From positions 251,241 through 315,240 of the forward strand of contig NW_017265149.1 of the NCBI RefSeq assembly GCF_001638985.1: DNA of 64,000 nt, in the 5' to 3' direction. The notes beneath the pieces were generated by a model. The model saw only the letters and a list, made by a program, of their open reading frames with translations, ran no database searches and was not told the origin of the DNA. The position numbers and the translations under genes were made by a program. The number at the start of each line of letters is the position of its first letter. Position 1 is the first letter of the stretch. Of this stretch, positions 45,768-56,900 are shown one piece after another. The stretch comes from Phycomyces blakesleeanus NRRL 1555(-) (lineage: Eukaryota > Mucoromycota > Mucoromycetes > Mucorales > Phycomycetaceae).

Positions 45768-47022
45768 AAACCCGACTGAATAAAGTGAAACTTCGTTTTA
45801 CTATAGATATAAGTATATGTATTATAGAAATAAAAAATAAGATAGGGTTTAGTATGTGGTGTGGTCACCACAAGCTTTTATAACTGCTTGGACTATATCC
45901 GGCATACTTGCTACAAGAGTACAAAGAAGTTCTGGGTCAAGTCTCTCCCACTCCTGAAGAATGCAAGCCTTGAGCTCTTCAACATTGTTTATGGAGGCCT
46001 TTCTCTCTTGAACATTGAATTTTAGGGCATGCCAGACGTGCTCGATGGGGTTCAAATCTGGACTTTGTGATGACCAGTAGTCAAAACGTTTAATTTCCCA
46101 ACGGTTTTTCCACCACGTCGTATAAGTCCCAGTATGGCAACTAGCGCCATCTTCTTGGAATGTAAACATAGTGTCCTGTTCAATATTTAATTTCTTATAC
46201 CAGGGATTGAAGTCCTGAGACAAACAATTGACATATGCGTCTTGGTCTACTGACACTTCGAGAAACGATAACGGTTCAAGACCACCAGCCCAGAAACAAC
46301 CCCACACCATCACGGAACCCTTTCCATACTTCTCTGTTGTTAGTGTATGACGTTCCTGGTGTCTCTCCCCTCGCTTACAAATCACGGCTGGGTCAGAATC
46401 ATTGCCCTTCAGCATAAACCTCGACTCATCTGACCACACCACCCTACTCCAGTCCTCAATCCCAAAGCTGGCTCTAGCTTTGGCCCAACGCAACCGATTC
46501 TTCTTCTGTTCACGGGTTAAGTTTGGCTTAGAAACAGAGGTGTAAGAACCAAAGCCTTTGGCCTTAAGGTATCGGATAACTGTGTCTCTACAGATGATGA
46601 CACCTGCAGCTGCCATATTCCTTTGATGATATGCATAACTCTCAAAAGAGTTACGCCTCACGCTCAAGAAAAGGCTTGTAACATCCGTGACACTAAGTTT
46701 CTTAGGTCTCCCAGGCCTGGTCTTTGGTTTTGCAATACCAGTTTCTTCCCAACGTTTGATAGTGGTGTTGATTGTCGTTCTAGGGATACCCATGTGGTTT
46801 GCAATCTCAGTTGGGGTATTTTTGGTTTTATATAGCCAAATAATGTCACCACGCTCAAACTCTGACATTTCACATCTTTTTGAAGGACTTCTGATTCTTT
46901 TATTTCTTGATGACATGAGTGATTTAGTTTTAAGAAAAGGTTCTGCAAAAGGAAAAGAAATATGGTGTGCTCTAAAAAGAGGTATACTTATGGGGAAGTG
47001 ACAATATTTTATCGTCGGAGTG
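45768..47022 (-). mobile_element. Tc1/mariner element 1 (intact transposase ORF)
   Basis: The right end is well marked: the complement of 47022 inward reads CACTCCGACGATAAAATATT, and TA follows at 47023-47024. The left end is degenerate: CCCGACTGAATAAAGTGAAA near 45771 followed by ATAAGTATA, which also occurs in the right repeat. The element sits about 50 bp after the stop codon of Hsp70-like gene A. Its left boundary is approximate. Confidence 0.65.
45849..46916 (-). CDS. Tc1-type transposase, DD35E spacing
   Basis: A single uninterrupted frame of 355 aa. It starts with a basic tail and an HTH (EIANHMGIPRTTINTTIKRW, about residues 37-56). A GRPKK hinge (69-73) and a second DNA-binding part follow. 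The DDE core has VVWSDESRF (Asp 163), GSVMVWGCFWAGGLEPLSF, FQEDGASCHTG (Asp 256) and SQSPDLNPIEHVW (Glu 292). I count 35 residues between Asp 256 and Glu 292, one more than in classical Tc1 (34). All three acidic residues are present and there is no frameshift, so the enzyme may be functional. Codon use is less biased than in host genes. Confidence 0.92.
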   Translation of the reverse strand: MSSRNKRIRSPSKRCEMSEFERGDIIWLYKTKNTPTEIANHMGIPRTTINTTIKRWEETGIAKPKTRPGRPKKLSVTDVTSLFLSVRRNSFESYAYHQRNMAAAGVIICRDTVIRYLKAKGFGSYTSVSKPNLTREQKKNRLRWAKARASFGIEDWSRVVWSDESRFMLKGNDSDPAVICKRGERHQERHTLTTEKYGKGSVMVWGCFWAGGLEPLSFLEVSVDQDAYVNCLSQDFNPWYKKLNIEQDTMFTFQEDGASCHTGTYTTWWKNRWEIKRFDYWSSQSPDLNPIEHVWHALKFNVQERKASINNVEELKACILQEWERLDPELLCTLVASMPDIVQAVIKACGDHTTY

Positions 47023-47624
47023 TATACCTATACCAGAAGACTGCGGTTATTGTTAGATTCATGTACAATTAATGCGTGTGTTATAGTCATAGGTTTGTGT
47101 AATATTTTTTTTTGGGTACAAGCTGTATTCTAAGCCCATTTATCTCTACAAATCTTAGACTAAAATTAACGAGAATTACTTTTATTATGAGTGACTTTAG
47201 GCGCTCCTCTTTACCTTGATCTTGATATTACATTACATTCCATTCTTCTTTTTTCCGTGAAGTGTTTTCACTGCTATATAACAGGATCTCATTTACACTA
47301 GATTTGCACTATAATACATGTCTATAATTTCTGTAGTCAACACTATAAATAGTATGTGTTGCAAAGACTTGATGAGAAAAAAAAAGTAACAACATACTTT
47401 CCATCATTAGACAGAGTGGCCCCGCAATGAATTTTAAGTTTCTTCCCTTTTTTTCTCGTACGACAATATCAGATGAAATCCCGAGTAAAAAAATATAAGC
47501 TATAAAATATCATCTTGAGCCCCATTCGATAAGCTTGTTCTTTTTCCTTTTCTTCACCTTCAAATAAAATAATAGTCTTTTTTAATAATAATAAAGAAAG
47601 GCGACCAAATACATAGTATCAATA
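47023..47624. other. Region upstream of Hsp70-like gene B
   Basis: About 600 bp of AT-rich DNA with no gene. It includes a pyrimidine-rich leader (47535-47565) near the start of gene B. Confidence 0.55.
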
Positions 47625-49986
47625 ATGTCGAGTACCTTAAAGACCTATGATATTGCCATTGTTATAGGTAAATATCTCTTTTGTGTTTTATTCGTCTATG
47701 AAAATTTATATACATATTAAACACATATTAAATACCTTGATAATATTAGACTTTGGAACCACTGCTTCGGGTTTCAAGATATTGAACCTGAATGGTCTTG
47801 AGCCTAATCCTGATTATACATATGATTATGATTCTGGGTCTGATTCGATTTTTTATCACAAGTATACGTAAGATATCGATTATCTATCTAGCTTTGTATT
47901 TTCATAATAATATTTTTATTTATTTATTTAGTTAGTTAGTAAAGAAGTATTAATATTAATAATCTAAAATAATTGATCCTCTTATATCCAAAATATACAT
48001 AAATTTAATCTATAACCTAATACTCTATTATTTTCTTTCTTGAATTACTTGTGTATTCGTATATGGAAATTTATATAATTATAGACCTAAAGATGAGAAG
48101 GAACCATCAACGTTACAGTATAGAATTTTTTCAAATAAATATTATCATGGAAGAGAGGCAGACTATCAATCAGTTGCGACAAGCTTCTTTGGAAATTATG
48201 CGAGCGAAATTAAACTTTGGATAGACGGTCCCGCCAAAAAAGATCTTCCAGAAATGCCATACAATACGACTCTATTAAAACGTAAAGTCAAATAAGAGAA
48301 AGAAAGAAAAGGTTTCATTAAAACTAACTAGATTAATATGTATATAAATCGATATAACCATATAACATTGTGTGTGTGCTTTTTTCTTTAGTCATCTCTG
48401 ACTATCTAAGAGTAATCCGTAAAGATGCTCATAAATCAACACCCAAGATGTTCCCCACATGTACTGACAGTTCCCGATACAGATACTGTATGGCAGCTCC
48501 AACTATGTGGTCTGAAAAATCCAAGAATATTATGAGAGAAGCTGCTATTATAGCTGGCTTTATCACAAAATACGATAAGCCAGAAAGACTATTGATTATT
48601 GATGAAGTTGTGGCAGCTGCTCTGTATGCCGAACATATGTCTCCTGGAATCATACTGACTAATGGTAGCCTTTATATGGTATGCGATGCTGGTGGTGGAA
48701 CCGTAGATCTTGCGACATTTGAAAAAGACGATTCACCGGGAATGAACGGCTTAAAAGAAGTCACTGTAGGAGCCGGTAGTTCATGTGGATCCGTTTATCT
48801 GGACTTTCGTTTTAAAGGCGTATTACAAGGACAAGGCAAAGCGATACACGCCCAAGACTATAAAATCACCGCATTTGGAGATTATCTAAAGGTAAATAAT
48901 GATAGTAATAGTAAAAACAGTACGTTGAATAAAATAAAGCAACTGTTTCCTGGTCCAATCCTATGATGATAATATTTAAATGTTATTCTCTATTTTATCT
49001 TTATATACATATACATATATACATATAGCCATATTTTGATATTACCGATGCCATGAAAGAATGTCCTATGCTTAACTCTCCAAAAACGACATATGATTCG
49101 GTTGATTTTGGTTCAAATACCTTTGATGGTATACCGCTAGATGAGATTCGCATAAATGTGTTTGATCCAGTAGTAACTCAAGTTCTAGAGATGATGAAGA
49201 AACAGTTTGCGCAGATAGGAGACAGAAATGTAGACGCCATGTTCATTACTGGAGGATTCGGAAGGTCACCATATCTTCAAAGACGGATCAAGGATACTTT
49301 TGGTGACCGAATCAATGAGTTCAAGGTTATTGGAAACGGACATATGGCTGTAATAGAAGGAGCTGCTTTGTTTTGTGCGAGTCCACGCCCGATTGCTCAG
49401 CGTATCCTACGTCGTACATATGGTATTAAAATATGCTCACCAGATGACAGGTCTAAGAAAGACACCGAATCTGAGAAAGACAAATTCCATGTGTATATCC
49501 GTAAAGGTGAACCAGTTAAAGAAGATACTTGGGTTACCAAGTCAATGATTTGGAAACACAATACACTTCCAATTATATGTAAGATTTAAATCAGTACTCT
49601 GTGTGTGTGTGAACATGGGACATAAACAAACTAATGAAAATATATAATTTAAATTGACAGCTTTGTATACATACGATGATAATGATGATGATCAGATTCC
49701 CGAGTTTCCTACTGCCAAAGATATTGAATTGGTAGCCATTTTTAACACCAGGTTTAAACTTGATGCTAAAAAGGATAATCCAGAGACAATGATCATGAAA
49801 ATCCGCTTTGGTCTGGACAAGATTGAAGTCAAAGTGGAGATTGCAGACAGAAACTTTGAATACATTACTGTGTGGGATATCAGTGGAGAAAAGAATACTC
49901 GACTCTATAGCGAACCAAACCCACCATTTTCAGTCATAATGAAAAAGATGTTTCTGATTGAATGGATGGCAGAGTATTTTCTTTGA
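47625..49986 (+). CDS. HSPA12-like Hsp70 protein B
   Basis: Exons 47625-47667, 47750-47867, 48085-48281, 48392-48891, 49029-49578 and 49661-49986 give 577 aa, at the same intron positions and phases as gene A. Phosphate motif 1 is IDFGTTASGFKIL (Asp present), phosphate motif 2 VCDAGGGTVDLATFEKD, and the adenosine motif FITGGFGRSPYLQRR. The C-terminal half (RRTYGIKICSPDDRSKKD, FHVYIRKGEPVKEDTWVTKS) aligns closely with gene A. The exon 3 segment is short and the loop after it (FKGVLQGQGKAIHAQDYK) is abridged compared with A and C. Probably a cytosolic ATPase of unknown client range. It is flanked on both sides by Tc1 elements. Confidence 0.87.
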
Positions 49987-50524
49987 AGACTTATGGTCTA
50001 ATTAATATATTCTACCTCTTTAGTCTATCTTTCTTTATATTAATCCAATGATATACCATTACATATTTTATGTATATCACATACTTTAAAAACAACAGCA
50101 ACAGAATACGACAATAGCTATGTGATATTTATGCTATGTAATTCTGGAGTAATAAGTATCTTGAGACTCTGTTGTGTTTTGAAGATATCTCGAGGCGAAT
50201 CGAGTTAAGTCTTTAAGGGTTTCTTTTAGCAATGGTGTGTATAGGTTTAGAGATATATCTAGTTGCCCTGTATATTAGTGGTTGTTGACAGTTTTGGTTA
50301 TAATACCCAAAGTACCTTTTAAAGCTGATCTAATGATGATAAATCAAACATATTTGATTTGGATAATAATTTATATCGACCTCTTTGAAAGATCCTTTTA
50401 TCAGGGACCTTATAACGCCATTGAAGTATTCCAAATGCAACAACTGGGCGTCATATTTGGGTATATGATTTCTCAGAACAAAACAAAGAAAAATAGGCCT
50501 AGCTAATATATATATATATATATA
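49987..50524. other. Intergenic region before Tc1 element 2
   Basis: AT-rich DNA with a TA tract directly before the left TA target site of the element. No gene recognised. Confidence 0.55.
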
Positions 50525-51898
50525 CACTCGAGTGTAATAGGTCATTGGGCGGTCTTCTAATTTTCAAAATTATTTTTCAAGCATATTATGGACGATATTT
50601 TCTTTTCAATAATGTTGATAATAAAATGTGCTCAGAATAAAGCAAAACTTAGAGAAAACATAGTTTATTATATATATATTTAAGAGAAAAGGTATGAGCT
50701 CTGGTAATGAGTTGTGTCACCACCTCTCTCGATTACTTCTTTAAGCCTATCTGGCATGCTGGCTACCAAAGTTTCCAGAACTTGAAGTGGTATCTCCAAC
50801 CATGTCTTGTGGATTACCGCTTCAAGTTCTTCCACATTGGTTACTTGTGCTCTATTCTTGCGAAGTTTCCTCGCAAGATGAGCCCAAATATGCTCGATAG
50901 GATTAAGATCTGGGCTCTGGGCAGGCCAAAAATCAAAGCTATCTATTAGACACCTCTCTTTTTTATACCATGTGGCATAAGTGCCCGTGTGGCATGGTGC
51001 ACCATCCTCTTGGAACAAAAACTGTTTGTTATTATCCCTGGACAGTTCCTCGTACCAGGGAAGAAAGTACTGAGCCAAACAGTCGATGTACTTGTCTTGA
51101 TCGATGTTTCCTTTCAATGTTACCAAGGGGCCAAGACCCCCACCCCAGAAACAACCCCAAATCATGACGGAACCCTTACCAAACTTGTATGTTTGGACAA
51201 TATGGTTCTTGTCAAACCTCTCGCCAGTCTTTCTGATGACTCTGACTCTTCCATCATTGCCAACTACCATGAATCTGGACTCGTCTGACCAGACAACTGA
51301 CTTCCACTGCTCAACAGTCCAATTCACTTTGTCAAGGCACCATTTCAGCCTGTTTTCCTTCTGTTTCTCGGTCAACCCTGGCTTGCGAGCTGCTGAGTGA
51401 GAACTAAAGCCAAGAAGTTCCATGTTCTTACGGAATGTAGTCATGCAGATGGAGATTCCCACATCGACTAATCTCTGATGCTGAGCCGCAATTGACACGA
51501 ATGGCTCACTACGAAATGAGCGCACCATCGCAGATTGTGTTCTCTTTGTAACCTTTGGTTCCCTTCCTAGACGTGTCAAGGGCTTGGAAACACCTTTATC
51601 TCTGAAGGCTTTCACTACATTTCCAACAGTGCTCTTCGGAATGTCAAGGGCTTTAGAGATTTCTCCATATGTAGCGTCCTTCTCCCATTGACCTATAATT
51701 CGGCCCCTAATGAACGCATCTAACTCTTGTCTTTTGGGTTTTGTGATGCTAGAAGTTGGTGGAGTCATTTTGTGCTTTTGTTTTATTTGTTTAAGAGTTT
51801 TTAGTGGTTTTACAAAGAAAAGAGTATTTTGATAATGCATAAAAAAATCAAAAAATCAAAAAATCTGTGACCGTCTAATGACCTATTACACTCGAGTG
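50525..51898 (-). mobile_element. Complete Tc1/mariner element 2 with clean TIRs
   Basis: The 1374-bp element has 31-bp terminal inverted repeats beginning CACTCGAGTGTAATAGGTCA and continuing TT-G-CGGTC with two mismatches (50525-50555 against 51868-51898). It is bounded by TA on both sides (50523-50524 and 51899-51900). The outer ten bases, CACTCGAGTG, are themselves a palindrome. The transposase frame inside is complete, so this is probably a recent insertion. Confidence 0.92.
50680..51840 (-). CDS. Tc1-superfamily transposase, DD36E spacing
   Basis: One open frame of 386 aa; a second in-frame ATG at 51768 would give 362 aa and starts close to the conserved part. An HTH lies at about residues 57-80 (YGEISKALDIPKSTVGNVVK). 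The catalytic blocks are VVWSDESRF (Asp 186), GSVMIWGCFWGGGLGPLV, FQEDGAPCHTG (Asp 279) and AQSPDLNPIEHIW (Glu 316). By my count 36 residues separate Asp 279 and Glu 316. That places it with the DD36E group rather than classical DD34E Tc1. All catalytic residues are intact. It is similar to, but clearly distinct from, the transposase at 45849. Confidence 0.92.
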   Translation of the reverse strand: MHYQNTLFFVKPLKTLKQIKQKHKMTPPTSSITKPKRQELDAFIRGRIIGQWEKDATYGEISKALDIPKSTVGNVVKAFRDKGVSKPLTRLGREPKVTKRTQSAMVRSFRSEPFVSIAAQHQRLVDVGISICMTTFRKNMELLGFSSHSAARKPGLTEKQKENRLKWCLDKVNWTVEQWKSVVWSDESRFMVVGNDGRVRVIRKTGERFDKNHIVQTYKFGKGSVMIWGCFWGGGLGPLVTLKGNIDQDKYIDCLAQYFLPWYEELSRDNNKQFLFQEDGAPCHTGTYATWYKKERCLIDSFDFWPAQSPDLNPIEHIWAHLARKLRKNRAQVTNVEELEAVIHKTWLEIPLQVLETLVASMPDRLKEVIERGGDTTHYQSSYLFS

Positions 51899-53991
51899 TA
51901 TATATATTATTCTTTAAAAATAATGGTTATGTATGTGTATGTGTATAAGTCTATGGATTGGATTTAGCATTTATGATTTATAATGACTATCTGTTTTTAA
52001 GTCCTTGTATTTTTTTATTGGAATGGAGGTACCTTTCTGCAAGTATTATTACAGAGATAAGGTCTCATTTCTGTCGTATGGTGTTTGATTTGCGGATGAA
52101 CAGCCGGCAAAATTACTGAATGTACAATTTGAGAGAAAATAAGATATTAATTTGTTCTTTATATTCCAAAGAAAAAGCATCAATTGGCTATAAAATATTA
52201 CTGTAAACATAGACCTTGGCTGAAATTATATAAATTAAAAAAGAACAGGGGAGGGGCCTTGATATTCACAAATACCAAAAGATTTCTTGAGTGTAGGTGG
52301 TTACCTATTATTTGCTATTTCCTTAAAACCCAATCTTGGGTTCGTAACACCAAAATAGAGCCCAGCATTTTGCCACACTGAAATCACATCCAGAAAATAA
52401 CCAAACTCGCGAGATTTCCAAGTAAGGACAATTAATCATGACCAGATATAACCGCTTTATATATATATGTGTGTGTATTTATGCAGTACGAACAGTATCA
52501 ATAAAGGCTGAACCATATACCGAATGATCGAATCGAGGCGGTTAGGTCAGAGAACAATAATATATATATATATATCTTTTATTATGATGGTATAAACATC
52601 CAGTACACATCATTCTTGATCTTACCCTATAAGAATAATAGTTTTCTTTTTGTTTTGTTGAGCTGCATAGAATAATTCCCGAGTTCTGAAAATAATAAGA
52701 TTTTAAAATATAGGTGCATACGGTTATTTGGTATAGGCTAACAGAAGGTTAATAATAACATGTATATCAAACAAGAGCTATAGAACCCCCACTATGGAAT
52801 ACAAAAGAAGCTGAAAGAGCTAATAAGCTTGTTTATCTATTTACGTTTCACGTAGTTGCTCAGTACAATAGTAAAATTCCCACGTAAGAGTCATTGCCTA
52901 TTTTACCTTTGATATTTGTAATAAACGATACTGAATCTCTCATACATCTAAACCATAGTCGATAATGGGTCTATATGGTTTTTCATCATCTTCCATTTGC
53001 TTTTAAATACAATAAAATATTATATGATCTTCCTATAAATAAATTAGAGTAAATTAATTATAAATACTACCGATGTTTACCATATACACCCTGGTTTGAC
53101 TTTATTGTGTAGATGATATCAAATATTCTAAATTAACCGTTGTATTCTGTGAAGTAGAATCAAATTTGATAATGAAATATATTGCTTAATTGATCTTAAT
53201 ATAATATTACAGACCAAATCTATATGATTCAATCAACCATAATGTGCGTACCAAATAAAGCTGGGTACTTTGGCTCACCATGTTGAGATGATCAAAGTAC
53301 ATCAACCACAAGCCATAAGATGGAATCTCAAACTGACCCCTGTGTTACGATATAAAAATTGATTCTTATACAGGTTTTCTAGCTTTCTTTCTTGTTTAAT
53401 CATAATATGTCATATATCTATATGTAAAATAATCAAACAATATTCAGATAGTTAGCATCACATTCTTTATACCTTTATAACAAGCATATAAGGACCATTT
53501 ACCTTAAATATTACTGGAAAGCTTTCTAATTTTTTGAATCATGGGGAATTAGATTCGATCATTTTTTTGTGCAACTCGTACACAATCCGGAAAAACCACC
53601 GGAGTAAGATATGTATATAATTTTTTGTTTTTCATTGTCAGACTGACACTTTGGACTTGTGTTACAATTTTTCATTTCGATCAATCTTCTTTCGCTGTCA
53701 CTGAAAGGAAACGGAAGGAATATATGTCCAAGTTATTGCAGGAGTCTTACTCTCAATTCCAATTACGATATTTCCTGCCTTTGTCGGGTTATAAACCATG
53801 ACAGAACTTAACGCATTAGGCATCACACGTAATTGGCTAAAGAACATTCTCCAAACTCGGAGTCAAGAAAGGGTATAAGTAACTCGATGGAGACCAAATT
53901 TTCTGCATCTTATTCTACTTTACAAAACTATTTTTTTTTGCAACAAAAAACTCAAAAAAAAACAAACAAATACATCTCCTTGATAAATAAT
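51899..53991. other. Upstream region of P450 fusion 2
   Basis: AT-rich DNA without a supported gene. A block at about 52401-52460 (CTCGCGAGATTTCC, AGTAAGGACAATTAA, TCATGAC) is similar to 32493-32553 upstream of P450 fusion 1, and GGCTGAACC (52506) matches 32635. An inverted CCGG pair (TCCGG, 8 bp, CCGGA; 53586-53603) resembles a binuclear zinc-cluster site. Confidence 0.55.
53832..53880 (+). promoter_or_regulatory. Inverted CCAAT and TATA-like box of P450 fusion 2
   Basis: ATTGG (53832-53836) and GGTATAAGT (53872-53880) precede the ATG at 53992 by about 160 and 115 bp, a layout like that of the paralogue. Confidence 0.55.
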
Positions 53992-56900
53992 ATGGTGGTC
54001 AATACAACATCAATAATCGTGGCCATAAAAGGTGCAAATGATCTTGAAGAAGATGGATATATAATACAGATAGGAAACGGTGCCAGTGTGGAAACTGTTC
54101 GTAATCTTGCAGCCGAAAAACTTCATCTTGTTGGTCCGACTGCTGATATCGTCCTTGAAGATATGGAGGGGAATCCTTTAAATGAAATCGACAAAATTCG
54201 CAGTCAAAAAGTCGTATACCTGAATCCCAAAGATACAATAAAAACTGTAATTCCTGGTCCTACCAAGCTGCCTTACATAGGAAATCTTTATGAAATGATG
54301 CCAGACATGTAAATAGCCACAGACATATATAAAGCATCCCTTTTTTTTGCGAATAAGGTTGGAGTTTTACTGATATTTTTTTCTTTTGTTTCTCCAGGAA
54401 CGCTGCATTTCTTCGTTTCTTCGAAAAATATGGTCCCGTAGTCGATGTCAATATCATAGGAAATAGAGTTATAGCAACCTGCGACCCAGAGGTCGCCGAA
54501 CTTTTTGTCAAAGAAAACGAATACTTTACCAAAAAAATCAAGGCCGCTCTGAAGGAAATCAAACTTTTTGCGGGACAAGGTTTATTTACAACCGATACTA
54601 GTGATCCCGACTGGAAGCTGGCTCACAAGTTGCTCATGCCCGCATTCAGTCCTCGTGCTATCAAGGTACAAATTTATATATATCTTTTTAGAAAGGAAAT
54701 CTACAGTTTAGTATGTTCTCAAGACAGAAAGACCAATGATTAATGATATATATATATTTTTTATTTGGATCCAAGGTTTATCAAAAAGAAATGGGCATCA
54801 TTGCCCAGGATACGATCCGTATCTTTGAACAATACAAACCAGACGAGAAAGTAGACATCCTCCACTGGACTACAAACCTCACTTTCGAGACCATTGGCAA
54901 GATCGGTTTCGGCTATGAATTTGGGCTTCTCGAAAAACGTGAAGCACCCCCACATCCTTTTATTGAAGCTATGGCCTATTGTCTTAAGCAGAGTATAGCT
55001 CGTTTCCTTCAGGCTCAATTTATCAAGAGCCTTCCTCTCGAAATGAACCGTCGCTATGACCGTGAAGTAAAACTCATGCATACCATCGTTGACGAGGTTA
55101 TCAAGGAACGCAAGCAGAGCAAGGATGCCAATGATATCGAAAAGGATCTCCTGGGATTCATGTTGAACGCCCGCGACGAGCATCATCAGGGTCTTTCTGA
55201 CGAAAACATCCGTGACCAGGTCGTTACTTTCTTGATCGCCGGCCACGATACCACAGCCAACACTCTTGCCTGGTTCCTCTACGAAATCTCTCGCCAGCCT
55301 GATATCGAAGCCAAGATTCTTCAGGAGATCGCAAATGTTGGCATCACACATACAGACCTGCCTTGCTCTGAACAAATCAGCAAACTTAAATATATCCACA
55401 TGTGTCTCAAGGAAACCCTTCGTATGCACCCCCCTGTGCGTGCTCTAGGAAAGTACTGTCAGCAGGATTGCATTATCCCTGGTGGGTACAAAATCGAGGC
55501 TGGTACTTCTGTATCTGTTCAACTCTATGGTCTTCACATGAACCCCAAGGTCTATCCCGATCCATACAGATTCGATCCCGAACGTTGGACTCCTGAAGAA
55601 GAACAGAAGCGTTCAAAGGCTGCATGGCTACCCTTCAGCACTGGTCCTCGTGCATGCATCGGCATGGCTTTTGCTCTCCAGGAAGCCAAGACTGTTATCG
55701 CCATGCTCTTAAACCGTTTCAAATTCTGTTATGGTATTTTTTTTTCAAAAAAAAAGTGTGTTTATTGGTATGCATTCATAATAATTCTAATATTTTCATC
55801 TTTCTTTCTCTGTGCCTATATGTATATATCAGATGGTCCTCCTGTCAAGTATGATCCTAAGCAGCCTACAACCAAGCCTGTAGACTTGTTTATGACAATC
55901 CATGACCGTACCGACTTCCCCGAATCTTCTATCAATCCCGAGGCTTACAAACCCAAAGAATCCACTGGACTTGCAAAAAAGATGCCCAAGCTGAGTCAGT
56001 CCATTGAGATGGCCACGCTCAAGTTACCTCCAATTACATTCCTGTACGGAACACAGACCGGCACTTCTCAGGATTATGCATCCGTTCTCTCAAACCAAGC
56101 CCGCCAATTCGGTTTCAAGAACATTACTCTGACTGACATGGACAAGTGGAAGGTTCTAAAGGCAGGTAGATACGAAGGCCCTACTGGAGTAAATGAGGAC
56201 CGCGAATTGGTCGTTGTCTGTACAGCCACTTACAATGGTATGCCCCCCGACAATGCTGAGAAGTTCGACAAATTCCTCGACAAATCTGATACCCAGGGCA
56301 ACGAAAAGATTTTGCATGGACTTCAGTACGCTGTATTCGGTATCGGTAACAAGAACTGGCGTACATACCAGCACTTCCCTATCAAGGTCGACAGCCGTCT
56401 TGATGATCTTGGTGCTGACCGGTTCTTCATTTCTGGGAAGGGAGACACTGATGGTGACATTGATTCTGACTTTAATGAATGGTAAGTTTCTTGAATTTAA
56501 TCACTACAAAACATCAAAGCTAACACAATTATGTATGTATGTATGTGTTATATATATATATAATTTTTTAGGTCTGCTCATTTCTGGTCTCACACTCTGA
56601 GTCATTATGGCCTGGCTATTTCAAAAGACACCTCGATTGTTCCATCTTCCAGTGTAAATAATGAGGCTACTCAGGCGGCTGTTGTTCACTACGTCTCACC
56701 AAAAGACACCGAAAAATGGGAGCTTGGTTTCAACAACCGCAATGGTACACATAATGCTATTGTAATCGAGAACAAGGAACTCCAGCAGGGTGATTCTGGT
56801 AGAAGCACCAGAGATATTCGTATTGATGTCTCTAAGCTTAACCCAGTCGGTGACAATGATCTGCTCTACCTTCCCGGTGACCATCTCGAAGTAATGCCCG

